Position numbers and translations under genes: made by a program. The notes under the pieces were generated by a model that was not told the origin of the DNA, made no database searches, and saw only the letters and a list, made by a program, of their open reading frames with translations. Below, one piece after another: positions 8,767 to 19,770 of a DNA stretch of 64,000 nt. Origin of the DNA: Ipomoea triloba (taxonomy: Eukaryota > Streptophyta > Magnoliopsida > Solanales > Convolvulaceae). Within the stretch, counting starts at the first letter, position 1, and each line of letters starts with the position of its first letter. Where the stretch lies: NCBI RefSeq assembly GCF_003576645.1, contig NC_044916.1, positions 23,533,077 to 23,597,076 of the forward strand, written 5' to 3'.

Positions 8767-10919
8767 ATGTATCCGAACATGGATTTCTTCAATAACCAAG
8801 AAGCCGATGATAACTACGATCTCCGCTCTCACTTGAGCTCTCGAGTGGATCCCAACAACATGGCCGGGGTGCCACCACCAGAGGCGGTGAACGCCATCCA
8901 CCAAGACATTCCCTTCCCTATGCCTGGGGGCTCGGTCCCCTACCAGTACCCTATGCCTAGTGGACCGATGCCGTACCAATACCCGATGGACCCAACCATG
9001 CAGTGGTGGCCGACTTCCCCGAGGTTCTACCCGCAGCCGTATAGCTACCCACTTATGCAGCCGATGTATCCCACCATGCCTACTAGGCCGGACGCGACGA
9101 CTGCCGAGACAATCCCTGCTGTCTCACCTGCGCTGCACCGCTCCCAATCCGAGCGACGATCCCGTGTGTCCGAAACTATGCCCACGGCACCGGCTCGGAG
9201 GCCGGCATTGTCTCGGCTCAGTACGTCGGACCGGCCTAGGGGGGTGCCACAGGCAGAGGCATCGCAAACGCGAACCAGCGCTTTTGATTGGATCGACGAC
9301 CCCAATCTCTGACCACGAGGACGCATTACCCGAAGACCTCAATCAATGAGTATCTCAACAACTAGCCATTCCAGCGAAACGAGCTCTTCGTATGTGAAGC
9401 CGAAGAAGGATCGCCACACTAGGACCAGTCGGGACTTGGCTCGGGGGGTGCTTGACCAAGTACGAGCAGAGTTCAACAAATGGAAAAAAGAACAGGCTGA
9501 GGCCGGCCCCGGAGGGATGGAAAGCAATCTGTTCCGGGCTCCGTTCACTCAGGACATCATGGACCAGCCATACCCAATGGACCTTCGTGTGCCGGGAAGT
9601 AAAGATTATTCTGGGCGAACTGATCCGGAAGAACACATTAACTCTTACCACGGAAACATGCTGATGATGGGGGTGTCTGATGCGGTAATGTGCCGAGCGT
9701 TCTATTCGACCTTGACTGGTCGGGCGGCCGAGTGGTTCGCATCACTCGAACCAGGATCCATTGCCGATTTCGCTGAGCTGGCGAGGAAATTCATCCACCG
9801 TTTTGCGATCTCTCGGGCTGCCAAGTAACACTTCACTTCCCTGGAGAAGGCCAAGCAACGAGAAGGCGAGTCCCTGACCCTTTTTAGCGAAAGGTTGAAG
9901 GCCGCCGTGGCGGAGATAGAGCCGGTAGACGATCGCACCGTGGTCAACCTACTACTCTCTGCGCTACGGGCGGGGCCTTTATATTAGGACCTCGTTCTCC
10001 ATCATCCGAACACTTATCAAGAAGCCTTGAAGAGGATGGCCGATCACGCGGTGGCCGAAGAAGCCAACGCTGCCAAGCGCCTCGATCACGCGGTGGCCGA
10101 AGAAGCCAACGCTGCCAAGCGCCTGTTGGAGACCGGAGGCGAAGAAGCCAACGCTGCCAAGCGCCTGTTGGAGACCGGAGGGCAAGGTCGGAGAGATGTG
10201 AGACGACAACCCGATCCCAGAAGGAAGGATCAGGATGGGAATCCGATCTATACTCCCTTATCGAGGCCAATCGGGGAGATCTTGGAGTACGCTCAGTCCT
10301 GCAATATGATTCAACTTTTGGCCCCGGCGAGAGATGGCCCTGACAAGGACAAATACTGCGCCTATCACAGGAACCGGGGGCACGAGACTGACGAATGCCA
10401 TGTCCTCAAAGGGCTGCGGGGGCACGAGACTGACGAATGCCATGTCCTCAAAGGGCTGATCGAAGACCTCTTGCGCTCATGCCATGTCCTCAAAGGGCTG
10501 ATCGAAGACCTCTTGCGCTCGTGCCATGTCCTCAAAGGGCTGATCGAAGACCTCTTGCGCTCGGGAGAATTGGCGCAAGGGCTGATCGAAGACCTCTTGC
10601 GCTCGGGAGAATTGGCGCAGTTCGCTGCCGAGAAGAAGAAGAACCGACGCCGGGGGTGGAAGAAATACTTCAAGAGATCTGACAAAGAGAAGAAGGATAA
10701 GGGACCAGATCCCGACCATGACCCACCTGCCGCTGCGTCGAAACAGATCATTCACGTTATCTTCGGCGGGCCGGAGGGGGGCGACAACTCGGAGCGCCGA
10801 CGAGCTTGGTCGAGGGACTTGCCTGTATGTTCGATCAGCACTAGTCAACCTGAGAAGAGAATGAAAGACGAGCCGATAACCTTCACCGACCGAGACCTTC
10901 CCCTTGGAGGAGATCATTC
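8767..10919 (+). pseudogene. Tat gag (broken)
   Basis: The first part (8767-9312) is Pro/Tyr/Met-rich and of low complexity. The capsid-like core follows at 9346-9828, with the retrotransposon-gag pattern around YSGRTDPEEHINSYHGNM and LTGRAAEWFASLEPGSI. In-frame stops lie at 9310 (TGA), 9826 (TAA) and 9985 (TAG). A zinc-knuckle-like motif CAYHRNRGHETDEC at about 10357-10398 is of the C-x2-H variant usual in this lineage. Between 10039 and 10620 blocks of 14 residues (EEANAAKRLLETGG, CHVLKGLIEDLLRS and others) are repeated; they are 42-bp tandem duplications that look like assembly errors rather than protein repeats. Gag forms the particle core; this copy cannot. Confidence 0.75.
10039..10620. 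repeat. 42-bp staircase duplications in Tat gag
   Basis: Blocks of exactly 42 bases repeat in tandem at 10081-10165 and 10379-10620 (starting words CGATCACGCGGTGGCC, CGAAGAAGCCAACGC, CGGGGGCACGAGACTG, TGCCATGTCCTCAAAG, AGGGCTGATCGAAGAC). As 42 is divisible by three the frame is kept and the protein appears to stutter. Confidence 0.85.
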
Positions 10920-11489
10920 TGCCGAAGCGTTAGTCATCACTGTTGACATTTGTGGAGCCGAGGTCCGAAGGGTGATGGTAGACACTGGTAGCAGCGTTAT
11001 GTGCTGTACTTAGAGGCCTTTCAAAAGCTGAAAATTGAGAGATCAGCACTAATGCCGGTCCGAACACCGCTGTCGGGTTTCACGGGCGATATGGTCCACC
11101 TTGAGGGAAGGGTCATTCTCCCGGTGGAGGTCGGAGTCTATCCAAAAATTTTGAAAGTAGAGATGGAGTTTATCGTTGTCAATCTGGCATGTGTGCACAA
11201 CGTCATCTTGGGACGCCCGGGGATAGCTCAGATGAAGGCAATCATCTCCATGCCTCATCTGTGTATGAAGTTCCCGACCCCAGAAGGTGTTGGGACAGTT
11301 CGGGGAGATCCACGGTCGGCCAGATTGTGCTACGTCCGGGCAGTGGAGAAGCAAGCCGCGAGCACGTCTCGTGTGAACACCATTGCCCGACGAAAAGATG
11401 AGGAGAAGAAGGAGCAGCCTGGGCCCTCTGAGCCCGTAGAAGAAGTGCCCTTGGAGTTGGAGCGACCTGAACGATGCATCAGAATTGGA
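10920..11489 (+). pseudogene. Tat aspartic protease (frameshifted)
   Basis: The active-site motif VDTGSS (Asp codon 10981-10983) lies at the end of the gag frame. Immediately afterwards the frame shifts, and the rest of the domain continues in the frame starting near 11001 with the conserved VILGRPGI (about 11203). The protease would normally cut the Gag-Pol polyprotein. The catalytic Asp is kept but the frameshift separates it from the flap and C-terminal part. Confidence 0.7.
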
Positions 11490-12399
11490 ACGTCTCTTGA
11501 CCCGGACTTAAGGCGATCGATCCTTATCGTGCTGCGAGAGTTCGCCGATATTTTTGCCTGGGGCCCGGATGACATGCCTGGAATCGACCGAGACGTCATA
11601 TGCCATCGGCTGTCCGTCAGTCTGACCTCCAAGCCTGTTAAACAAAAGCAAAGGCACCTATCCGTCGACCGACGCGAGTTCGTTAAAGGGAAACTAAAGG
11701 CCTTGCTCTCGGCAGGTCATATCCGAGAGGTTATGTACCCGGAATGGGTCGCGAATGTAGTCCTGGTGCCCAAGCCCTCGGCTTGGCGGATGTGCATCGA
11801 CTAAACCGACCTCAACCGCGCATTTCCCCTCGACCCGTACCCGCTCCGAAGCATTCATCAGATGGTCGACGAGACAGCGGGGGCGGAACTCATGAGCTTC
11901 ATGGATGCTTTCAAAGGATACCATCAGATCATGATGGCCGAAGCCGATGAGGAGAAGACGGCCTTCGACACTGGACGGGTTATACTGTTACCGAGTGATG
12001 CCGTTCGGATTGAGAAACGTGGGGGCTACGTACCAACGGATGATTAATTCGGTGTTCGAGGGACTGCTGGGACGATCTATGGAAGCTTACATCGACGATA
12101 TGCTCGTTAAAAGCGCTGTTCGAGCCGACCATCCGGGCCACCTCCGAGCGTGTTTTCAAGTCATGCGGGAACATCGGTTAAGGTTGAACCCAAAGAAGTG
12201 CACTTTTGCCGTACAGACTGGGAAGTTCTTGGGCTACATGATGACCAGACGGGGAATAGAGCCGAACCCGGCCAAAATCCGAGCCATCTTGGATATGAAG
12301 CCCCCGACCAGCGTTAGGGAAGTGCAACAACTCACCGGCCGGCTGGCGGTGCTCAGCCGATTCCTCTCCAAGCTAGCGGACCGAGCTCACCCTTTCTTC
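11490..12399 (+). pseudogene. Tat reverse transcriptase (broken)
   Basis: Recognisable landmarks are FAWGPDDMPGI before the domain, VLVPKPSAWRMCID, a TAA at 11802-11804 at a position normally held by Tyr, then FMDAFKGYHQIMM and the catalytic YIDDM at 12088-12102, preceded by a frameshift near 11990. After it come LNPKKCTFAV and FLGYMMTRRGIE, the usual C-terminal palm and connection. All three catalytic Asp positions can be found, but the protein cannot be made in one piece. Confidence 0.8.
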
Positions 12400-13320
12400 A
12401 AAATCTTGAAAAGGTCCAACGACTTTACCTGGGATGATGACAGCCGGGCGGCCTTCAAAGATCTCAAAGCTTATTTGGCATCCCCGATCGTCCTATCGAA
12501 GCCTGAGCTAGGGGAAGACCTGGAGGTATATCTAGCTATTTCAGATCGGGCCGTCAGTGCGGTCTTATGCCGAGTTGATCATGAAGGAGTGTAGTGACCG
12601 GTATACTATGTCAGCCCTGCCTTGCAGGGACCGGAATTCCGATACACTCGGCTGGAGAAAGTGGTGTTTGCGCTAGTCACTGCAGCGAAACGGTTGACGC
12701 CTTATTTTCAAGGTCGGAATATCCGAGTGTTAACAGATCAGCCGATTGGGGCCATCCTCAGGACCTCAACCTCTTCGGGACGCCTGGTTAAGTGGGCCAT
12801 GATGTTGACGCAGTTCGCTTTGGAGTACAAACCCCGACCGTCCATTAAGGCCCAAGCTCTAGCTGATTTCATGGTGGAATGCACCGCGCGAGACACTGAA
12901 GCCGACCAGAATAGTCCCCATGCCCCTGAATGGTGGGAAGTTAGTACCGACGGGTCCAGCGGGAAGAAGGGAGCGGGAGCAGGGATGGTCGTCACGACCC
13001 CCGAGGGCTTCAAGGCTTACTATGCCATTTTTCTCCACTTCTCGCCGACAAACAATGAGGCCGAGTACGAGGCCCTAATCGCCGGACTGCTGCGGGCAAG
13101 ACAACTAGGCGCGAAGGCCATCCGAGCTTAGACGGATTCCGCTCTGGTCGTTGGGCAGGTTAACAGTGAGTTCGTCACCAACGGAGATAAGCTGATGATC
13201 TATAAAGATCGAGTGCTGGCCGTCCTGCGACAATTTGAAGCCCACGAACTCACCCACATTCCTAGGTCCGACAACGCTGATGCAGACATGTTGTCTCGGC
13301 TGGTACATGAGGCCCCTGAG
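12400..13320 (+). pseudogene. Tat RNase H followed by archaeal-type RNase H
   Basis: The first RNase H (about 12400-12890) shows the usual YLAISDRAVSAVL and VLTDQP words but is degenerate in its active site, as commonly seen in this lineage. A TAG at about 12594 interrupts it. The second domain (about 12930-13310) has STDGSS, NNEAEYEALIAGL, TDSALV and NADADMLSRL, which carry the acidic residues of an archaeal or plant-type RNase H; a TAG at 13129-13131 lies just before TDSALV. The duplicated domain is the main evidence for assigning the Tat lineage. Confidence 0.8.
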
Positions 13321-13429
13321 CATATATCGAAGATAGCTCACATCGAGGAAGCGGTTGCGCCATGCATCGACTCCTTTGAAGTTGAGCCGGTCGGGGTGGA
13401 ACAGGACCCATGGATCATCGACCTTAAAG

Positions 13430-14643
13430 AATACCTCCAAGATGGGAAAATGCCTGAAGAAGAGGACCGAGCGCGCAAAGTGAGGCTCCGAGCGCCCAGA
13501 TTTCAGATCGTGGATGACCGTCTATACCGACGATCCTATGGGGGCCCACTGATGAGGTGCTTAAACGCGTTCGAGGCAGATATAGTCATGAAGGAGTTGC
13601 ACTCGGGCCTGTGCTCGGCACATTAGGGGGGCAGGTCGCTTGCACGCCGGATCATGGTTATGGGATATTACTGGCCGTCCATCCAACTGGATTGTGAAAG
13701 CCTTGTCAGAGCGTGCGAGCCTTGTCAGAAATTCGCAAAGACTCCCGGTCGGCCAGCGACCTTTGACCAACCGATCAGCACAGCGATCCCATTCGCTCGC
13801 TGGGGGGTGGACATCATAGGTCCGTTCCCGATGTTGGCAGCTCGGAAAAAGTTCGTGATCGTGGCTATCGACTACTTTTCAAAGTGGATTGAGGCGGAAC
13901 CCTTGGCGACCATAACGGCCCAGCAGTGCGCGCGCTTTATATGGAGGAACGTCATCGCCCGCTTCGGAGTTCCCGTGCACCTGATCACGGACAATGGGAG
14001 GCAGTTTGAGAGCCAATATTTTCAAAACTTTCTAGCTACGGTCGGCACGAAGTCCATCCGATCGTTTGTGGCATACCCCCAAGGGAATGGACAGGTCGAG
14101 AACGCGAACCGGACGATCCTAGATGGATTGAAGAAGAAGCTGTTTGATGCCGGCCGAAGTTGGGCAGATGAATTGCCTTACGTACTGTGGGCGTATCGGA
14201 CGACTCCTCGGGAGGCCACCAAGGAAACCCCCTTTGCACTGGTGTACGGAGCTGAAGCTTGGCTGCCGATCGAAGCCTGGATCCCGACATCTCGCGAGCG
14301 AGGTTATGATGAGGCTAACAACGAGCGAATGATGATCGTAGAGCTTGACGCCGTGGAGGAAAGAAGGGAGGTCGCAGCCCGGAGAATAGTTAAGTATCAG
14401 AGCAAGATAAAGCAGTCCCGTGACCTTCGAGTTCTGCCGAGGTACTTCCAGGTGGGAGATTACGTTCTCCGAGAGCGGAAAGCCAGCCGGCCAAATGATG
14501 GCGGAAAGTTCGCACAAACCTAGGAAGGGCCGTATGTCATCTCTGCCGTAATCCGACCTGGTACCTACAAGTTGGAAACCACCACGGGGAGGCCGGTCGA
14601 TCGGATTTGGAACTCGGAACATTTAGTGCTTTTTCACCATTAA
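13430..14643 (+). pseudogene. Tat integrase
   Basis: The His/Cys zinc finger is represented by HSGLCSAH and, after a TAG at about 13624, CEPCQKF. The catalytic triad is visible as GVDIIGPFP (Asp), ITDNGRQF (Asp, about 13990) and GNGQVENANR (Glu). A further TAG at 14521-14523 breaks the C-terminal domain just before EGPY. No chromodomain follows. The core between 13654 and 14520 is open, the longest intact piece of this element. Confidence 0.8.
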
Positions 14644-14762
14644 TTAGGATGATGGATTATGTAATCGGGCCAAAAGAAGCACCCCCTAATGTAATGAGTC
14701 TATGTTGGTTAAATGGAGAGCTTCGGCTCAGTTTGTTTAGACATCGTTGCTCTGAACCAAGG

Positions 14763-15024
14763 TTCGAGGCCGATGGGAGCAAGGTGCCCATCTCGGGAGT
14801 AAGGTGCCCGATTATGTTGGTCCGCCGACCTTATGGCCTTCGAGGCCGATGGGAGCAAGGTGTCCACCTCGGGAGTAAGGTGCCCGATTATGTTGGTCTG
14901 CCGACCTTATGGCCTCAATGGCCGATGGGAGCAAGTGCCCATCTCGGGAGTAAGGTGCCCGATTATGTTGGTCTGCCGACCTTATGGCCTTCGAGGCCGA
15001 TGGGAGCAAGGCGCCCGATCATGC
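14763..15024 (+). repeat. 76-bp tandem repeat in the Tat 3' spacer
   Basis: Three copies of about 76 bases start at 14763, 14839 and 14915, with a partial fourth at 14990. Each begins near TTCGAGGCCGATGGGAGCAA and ends with GACCTTATGGCC. The region between integrase and 3' LTR of Tat and Ogre-type elements is known to be hypervariable and to generate satellites. The period differs from the 42-bp artefact seen elsewhere, so this repeat may be natural. Confidence 0.65.
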
Positions 15025-15152
15025 AATAACAATAATAATCAGCGTACGAAGCAAAAACCAAGTTTTATTAAGAAAAGCGGTTTGAGGTGCTCGGCACATA
15101 GCGGGCTGAGCTCCGCGCGTTCAAAATGCTACAAAACTCCCCCACCGGTCGT

Positions 15153-17397
15153 TCATTCCGAAGGACCTGGTTTGGAGTAGGGCCTAGGGCCGGGGTCGGC
15201 CACTTCGCTGGGAAGCAGCGCCAGCACGACTGGGAGATCAGTCTCCTCGAGGCCCTCGGTCAGGGCCGAGTGAACCTGCTCCTGTATGGCTCGGCAGCCC
15301 GAAGAAAAGGCCCACTGCCCATAGACCCATGTGAGCTTATCCCCGACCTCCGTGTTGATGAAGGCGGTGAGGAACTCCTTGGCTATGGCCTCATCGGTGC
15401 AGATAAACCGAGCAAGGCTGTTGGCGTCTTTCATCTTGTCAATGGCCTCCTTTTTGGCCTGCTCTGCCCTCTCGGCTCGGCCCTCGGCCTCGCCGAGTTT
15501 CTTCTCGGCTTTCTCAGCTCGGTCCTCGGCGGCTGCGAGCTCCTTTTCCAGCTCTTGAATCCTCCGCTCGGCCGCGGAGACTTGCTTCTGGAGGGGGACG
15601 ACCTCTTTTTCTCGGATGCCTTCCAAGGCCCGAGCCCGGCTGAAGAGGTCGGTCGTCATGTGTGTGAGCTGAAGAGGGCGAAGAAGGTTAGGTACCTGCA
15701 CCCGCTCGAAGGGTGATATAATACCTCGATAACAAAAACTTACCCGGAGGATATCCTCGGCAATCTGCTCACCGAGCCGGTTGCACGACCACCCCATAAT
15801 GGTCTCCATGCCGGGCACCTTGTCCCTTATCTGGTCAACGAGGTTAGAGGCTAGCGCGTCCCTCTCTCGCAAGCCTTCGTGGAGATCGGAAGGTCGGGTG
15901 CTGGAAGAGTGCTTGGTACGTTTCAGGGTGAGGACCTCCTCAATCTCTGCCTCTTGGCGCTTTTCTTTCCCTCGCCGACTTGGGCCGAGAGTGACTGGAA
16001 GGTCGGGGGCTGCGGCTCCACCCGATGAGGCGTCAGTAGGAGCTGGGTTAGGAACGTCGATGATCGGCGGCTCGGCGGTTGGCTTGGCGGCGGCTCTCTT
16101 CGCACCAAGGGCCACCTTCGTTTTGGGGCGAGGGGCGGCGGCCGGGGCAACGAATGCTCTGTCGGGCGACATACCTACACAAGTAACAACGGATTAGTTT
16201 GAATGATTGGACGATAAAACCGATGAACCTGCAAAAGTAGCAATCTCGTTGACCTTACTCGGCTCGGCCGCTGAACCTTTGACGACTGGAACGACGACCG
16301 GCACCGGCTCGTACTTTTCACTACAGCCGTAGTCGGGGGGCTCGAGGTTGGCGTTTTTGTAATCCTCCGGGGTGCGGAAGATGAGGTAGTCGTACACCTC
16401 CGAGGAGATCTTCGCGGCCGCGTCAGTGAGAGCTCGGGTCTGCTTGGGGAAGCTATGCTCGGTGAAGTGTGTAGACCATACTCGGGGGTCCGGTAACTTC
16501 CACTTATACTCAACCGAGAGTATCCGGTTCTTCCACCCCTTGTTACTGTCGGGCACATTGGTGAGAGTGCAATGGTGCCCTCGGGACTGAAGCATCAAAT
16601 AACCCCCGCCGTGTTTGGCCGAGACAGGCCTGACGGCGTAAAGGAAGTTGAACAGTTCCATCGTGCAAATCAGCCCGTGCCGAGTACAGATCTAGGGAAA
16701 GCACGCGATCATCCGATGAGAGTTCAGAATAATCTGCCTCGGAAGGACCTCGTAGTACTTCAAGAAAGCAAGAAGGAAAGGAGATACGACCCCGTAGTAA
16801 TGCGTGGATTTCGTCGGTCTCGGCTCGGGTGAGCAAGCACTTCTGCTGCTGAACGACCTCGCTGTTCAGGAAGAGCATCTTCCTTCGGGTCGCGGAAGGC
16901 TTGTCGGCGGTTTGATCGGCCTCTGCTAGGTTAGGGTCCGACAAGCTGGCTACCGCTGGGGCGTGTGACGCTGACGGTTGGCGGGGGTTCAGTGCCGATG
17001 AACTCGCTTCGCCCGGGGCCGGGAGTGCACGACGTCGGGATGAGGCCTCGGGGCCCAGGGTTTGCCCTGGGGCTTGTAGCTCTCGAGGGACGCCCTTCCG
17101 GCGTATGGAGACGGTAACTTCCTCCACGATGCGGGGGTTGAGGTGAGGAAACATCTTCGAGACCACTACTCGTGGCGACTTGCCTCGGCCCGACGAGCTG
17201 ACGTCCTCGGTAGAAGCCGAGGGTCGTAGCGGCCCCGAGCTGACGTCCTCGGTAGAAGCCGAGGGTCGTAGCGGCCCCTCGTTTTCCTCGGCGTTGGGGG
17301 AGACGTGTCGTAGCGGCCCCTCGTTTTCCTCGGCGTTGGGGGAGACGTGCTCCACTTGCCCCTCGTTTTCCTCGGCGTTGGGGGAGACGTGCTCCAC
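15153..17397 (-). pseudogene. antisense additional ORF of the Tat element
   Basis: On the minus strand three overlapping frames form one broken protein. At 17397-16800 there is a Ser/Pro/Arg-rich N-terminus. At about 16800-16194 a conserved domain of the putative gypsy-type transposase family (seen in landmarks such as LLAFLKYYEV, VRPVSAKHGGGYLML and SNKGWKNRIL) needs a frame change near 16790 and crosses a stop near 16693. At 16172-15153 lies a basic, Pro-rich linker followed by a long Ala/Glu/Lys coiled coil (AAERRIQELEKELAAAEDRA and onward) and a conserved C-terminal part. Antisense ORFs at this position are known in Tat elements; their function is unknown. Near the 5' end 42-bp duplications repeat the text between 17194 and 17398. 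Confidence 0.7.
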
Positions 17398-17400
17398 TTA
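17186..17400. repeat. 42-bp duplications in the Tat antisense ORF
   Basis: CGAGCTGACGTCCTCGG... (42 bases) occurs twice, and blocks ending GCGTTGGGGGAGACGTG occur three times with a 42-base step. Confidence 0.85.
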
Positions 17401-17495
17401 CGTCAATCTAGTTGAAGGTGGAGCCTCCCGTTGAATAAGAAAAACTTTCGCTGACCGCGTCGTCGCCCTCGTCGTAATCCCGACCAGATACGTTC

Positions 17496-19178
17496 TGTTG
17501 GTCCCAAGGGGATGGGGTACAAGTCTAGAGGGGGGGGTGAATAGACTTGTATAAGATTTTGCAAATCTTTTCAACCTCTCGTGTGTATTGAACTTAGGAT
17601 GTTTAGGTTCGATACCTCACGAGGTGAAGACAAAGTTTTATGCGCAGCGGAAATGTTATCCCCTTTTAGTTAGCACGAGTTTGAGTTAGTTCGAGAAGTG
17701 AGTTTATATGCAGTGCAATCGAGAGGTTAGCGAGAGATAAAAACAGTAAGTAAATGCAAGAGAGATTTTTAAGTGGTTCGGCCAACCCGCCTACGTCCAC
17801 TCTTCTTCCAGAAACTCCCTGGAAGGATTGCACTAAAAACTTCCCTTATTTAGTACAATATCGAGCGCTTGAGCTTTGATCACGAAGCCCGCCTCAAGCC
17901 TCAGGTTTTTCGCCCCGCTTCTTGTTACTCCACCTCTCGAGCACTTGACCTTTGATCACCAAGCCCGCGTCAAGCCTCAGGTTTCTTTCACTCGGACAGC
18001 TGCCAGGTTACTCCACCTCTCTTGCTTAATCCAAAGCAAGGTGTTTTTGGTTGTCACAGTTGAATGTAACAGACTCCAATCTGACCACAAGCTATCGTTG
18101 AATCAACTTCAATGTAGAGCAGCTTCGGTCACCTTCTGGATGTATAACAGTTTAAGCTTTGTAACTCTCTTGAAACACTAAGATGTGTTTTCTCGCTATT
18201 TTGAATATCAGGATGATATTCCAAGTTAACCACTTTGCACTTTGAACGTTTTAGACAGACACTTCTTAAGAATTTCGAACCCCTTCTCTTTACTTCCCTG
18301 TTTTTTTTTCTTCTGTGTCTTTACGTCCTTATATATGAGAGTAGAGGAATAATTCCGTTGGAGGGAAAATTATTCCGTTTGAAATTTGTCTCCCATGCTG
18401 ATCATGGGTCTTGCATATTTTCAGCATATTTCATGGAGTGGTGATCTTGTAACTTGAACCTCTTTGTCTTGTAGTGAATGTTCCATAGTTCACTTTTCTT
18501 GAGTCCATGCTCCACTTTCGTCTTTTGGTAAAAGTTACTCTTTTTATATTCCCATTATTCCTTGTTTGTAGGGAATCAGACCACTTCAGCATTGGTGCAC
18601 CTTTTGACCGTTTGTGGTGGAAATCTGACGTGTCATCCATTTCCGCCCATTTTGAAATCTTCACGTTCGGCACCTCTTCATTATTCCATCTCCATGATAT
18701 TCTTCTTCTCCAGACTTTAAGTATGACCGTCCTTCAGCTTTGTTGGAGAATTGTTAGTGTATCGAGACCAAGGTTGATATCTTGATCGCTTGATGTCTCG
18801 AACTCAAATATCGAGAGGTCTATCTCTCGAACTCTGTTTATGTCTCGAACTGGATAACTGTATCGAGAGGTTCTACCTCTCGAACTCTGATTATGTCTCG
18901 AGACTTAGTTGATGTCTCGCAGACCCTTATTCCTCCAGTGTTGTCCCATGCCTTCTTCTGATCTGTCTATATGATTACAATACACGAGACTTCTAAGATG
19001 TTCAAACAAATTTACCTCAAGCTTAAATATTTTCCGAGTTGAGCTCAAAGTTACTCGGTTGTATTTTCGCTCTTGGTTTACTTGTCGAACTTACAGCGTT
19101 TTTGCCTATGCATCGAGACTTGGGGATTTCTACTTAACAGTTGGTATCATCAAAACCTATTACATGATGTTCCTAACA
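17496..19178 (-). mobile_element. Copia-type LTR (1683 bp)
   Basis: On the minus strand it starts TGTTAGGAAC at 19178 and ends GGGACCAACA at 17496. A polypurine tract lies directly outside its start, so this is the 3' LTR of a minus-strand element. It contains a region at 18800-18930 rich in CTCGAGA-type words with a loose 52-bp period. It interrupts the Tat element at 17495. Confidence 0.65.
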
Positions 19179-19193
19179 ATTTCCCCCTTTTTG
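19179..19193 (-). other. polypurine tract of the Copia element
   Basis: The minus strand reads AAAAAGGGGGAAATT immediately before the LTR start, preceded by GGCATCATC. This arrangement is typical of the 3' end of Copia-type elements in plants. Confidence 0.65.
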
Positions 19194-19467
19194 ATGATGC
19201 CAACACTTATACTTACTCTATGTGGCTGATTTGATAGAAAGAATTAACAAGGATTTTATTTTTCAGCGCATATGGTAAGTTTGACAAAATACTCTACTAA
19301 ACTATGAATAATATAACTCACGCAACACCCCCAGCAAAAGATATATACGATTATAAGAAGGGAATGTTTACAAAGTAGAGTTTAGTAGACAAGATTGAAA
19401 GAAATAAGACCAAGAACAACATAGATATCAATACATTGAAATGAGATGGAGTTTGGACCACGAGAGC
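19194..19467 (-). other. 3' untranslated-like sequence upstream of the polypurine tract
   Basis: AT-rich, without a reading frame; it separates the stop codon of the unknown ORF (19468) from the polypurine tract. It may be the 3' untranslated region of the Copia element or part of the disrupted host locus. Confidence 0.3.
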
Positions 19468-19755
19468 TTACTTCTTGTTGGCTTTCCTTTTCTTGTTAAT
19501 GGCTTCTCGTGTCTTGATGGGGTCTTTCGGATTTACCAGGCTTAAGTATTCTTCTGTGACGTCTAGATGCCTGTAGTTCCTGTAGGCTTCCCCCACGAAC
19601 TCACCATCAATTACTCCATCTTTCCACCAGGCAATGCATTCTTCTGGAGACATATTGCTGTGTATAGATATCCCAGTGATTTTCAGAAGCTTGAATATCT
19701 CCAGAGTCAGAATTTGTTCAGTGTCTTCTCTGTTCCCAAACTTAAAGTTTGTCAT
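19468..19755 (-). CDS. unknown ORF, 95 aa
   Basis: The frame reads MTNFKFGNREDTEQILTLEI at the start and ends with a basic tail, EAINKKRKANKK. The middle has a globular composition (SPEECIAWWKDGVIDGEFVG). I do not recognise it. It lies between the Copia polypurine tract and a mannanase exon on the same strand, so it could be the last part of a Copia-associated ORF, a retrotransposed insert, or another captured gene piece. The first Met is not a reliable start because the frame continues upstream only a few codons before a TAG. Confidence 0.35.
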   Translation of the reverse strand: MTNFKFGNREDTEQILTLEIFKLLKITGISIHSNMSPEECIAWWKDGVIDGEFVGEAYRNYRHLDVTEEYLSLVNPKDPIKTREAINKKRKANKK

Positions 19756-19770
19756 GAGAAGATCTATCTT

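Larger units (their letters stand above)
8249..17495 (+). mobile_element. Tat-lineage Ty3/gypsy retrotransposon, 3' LTR missing
   Basis: The order is 5' LTR, primer binding site, gag, protease, reverse transcriptase, RNase H, second (archaeal-type) RNase H, integrase, tandem-repeat spacer and an antisense ORF. Two RNase H domains and an antisense ORF after integrase are hallmarks of the Tat lineage. GC content is far higher than in the neighbours. The element is cut at 17496 by a Copia LTR, and no 3' LTR is present in the window. Many stops and frameshifts make it non-functional. Confidence 0.85.

Noticed and set aside
8737..8979. Antisense frames over Tat gag
   Set aside because: These are shadows of the GC-rich gag frame, without start context or similarity to known proteins.
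10027..10620. A Gag protein with 14-residue repeats
   Set aside because: The repeats are exact 42-bp staircases as seen in unrelated places, so they are probably assembly errors.
18800..18930. Further 42-bp artefact in the CTCGAGA-rich part of the Copia LTR
   Set aside because: The period is about 52 and the units are diverged, so it is probably a natural repeat.
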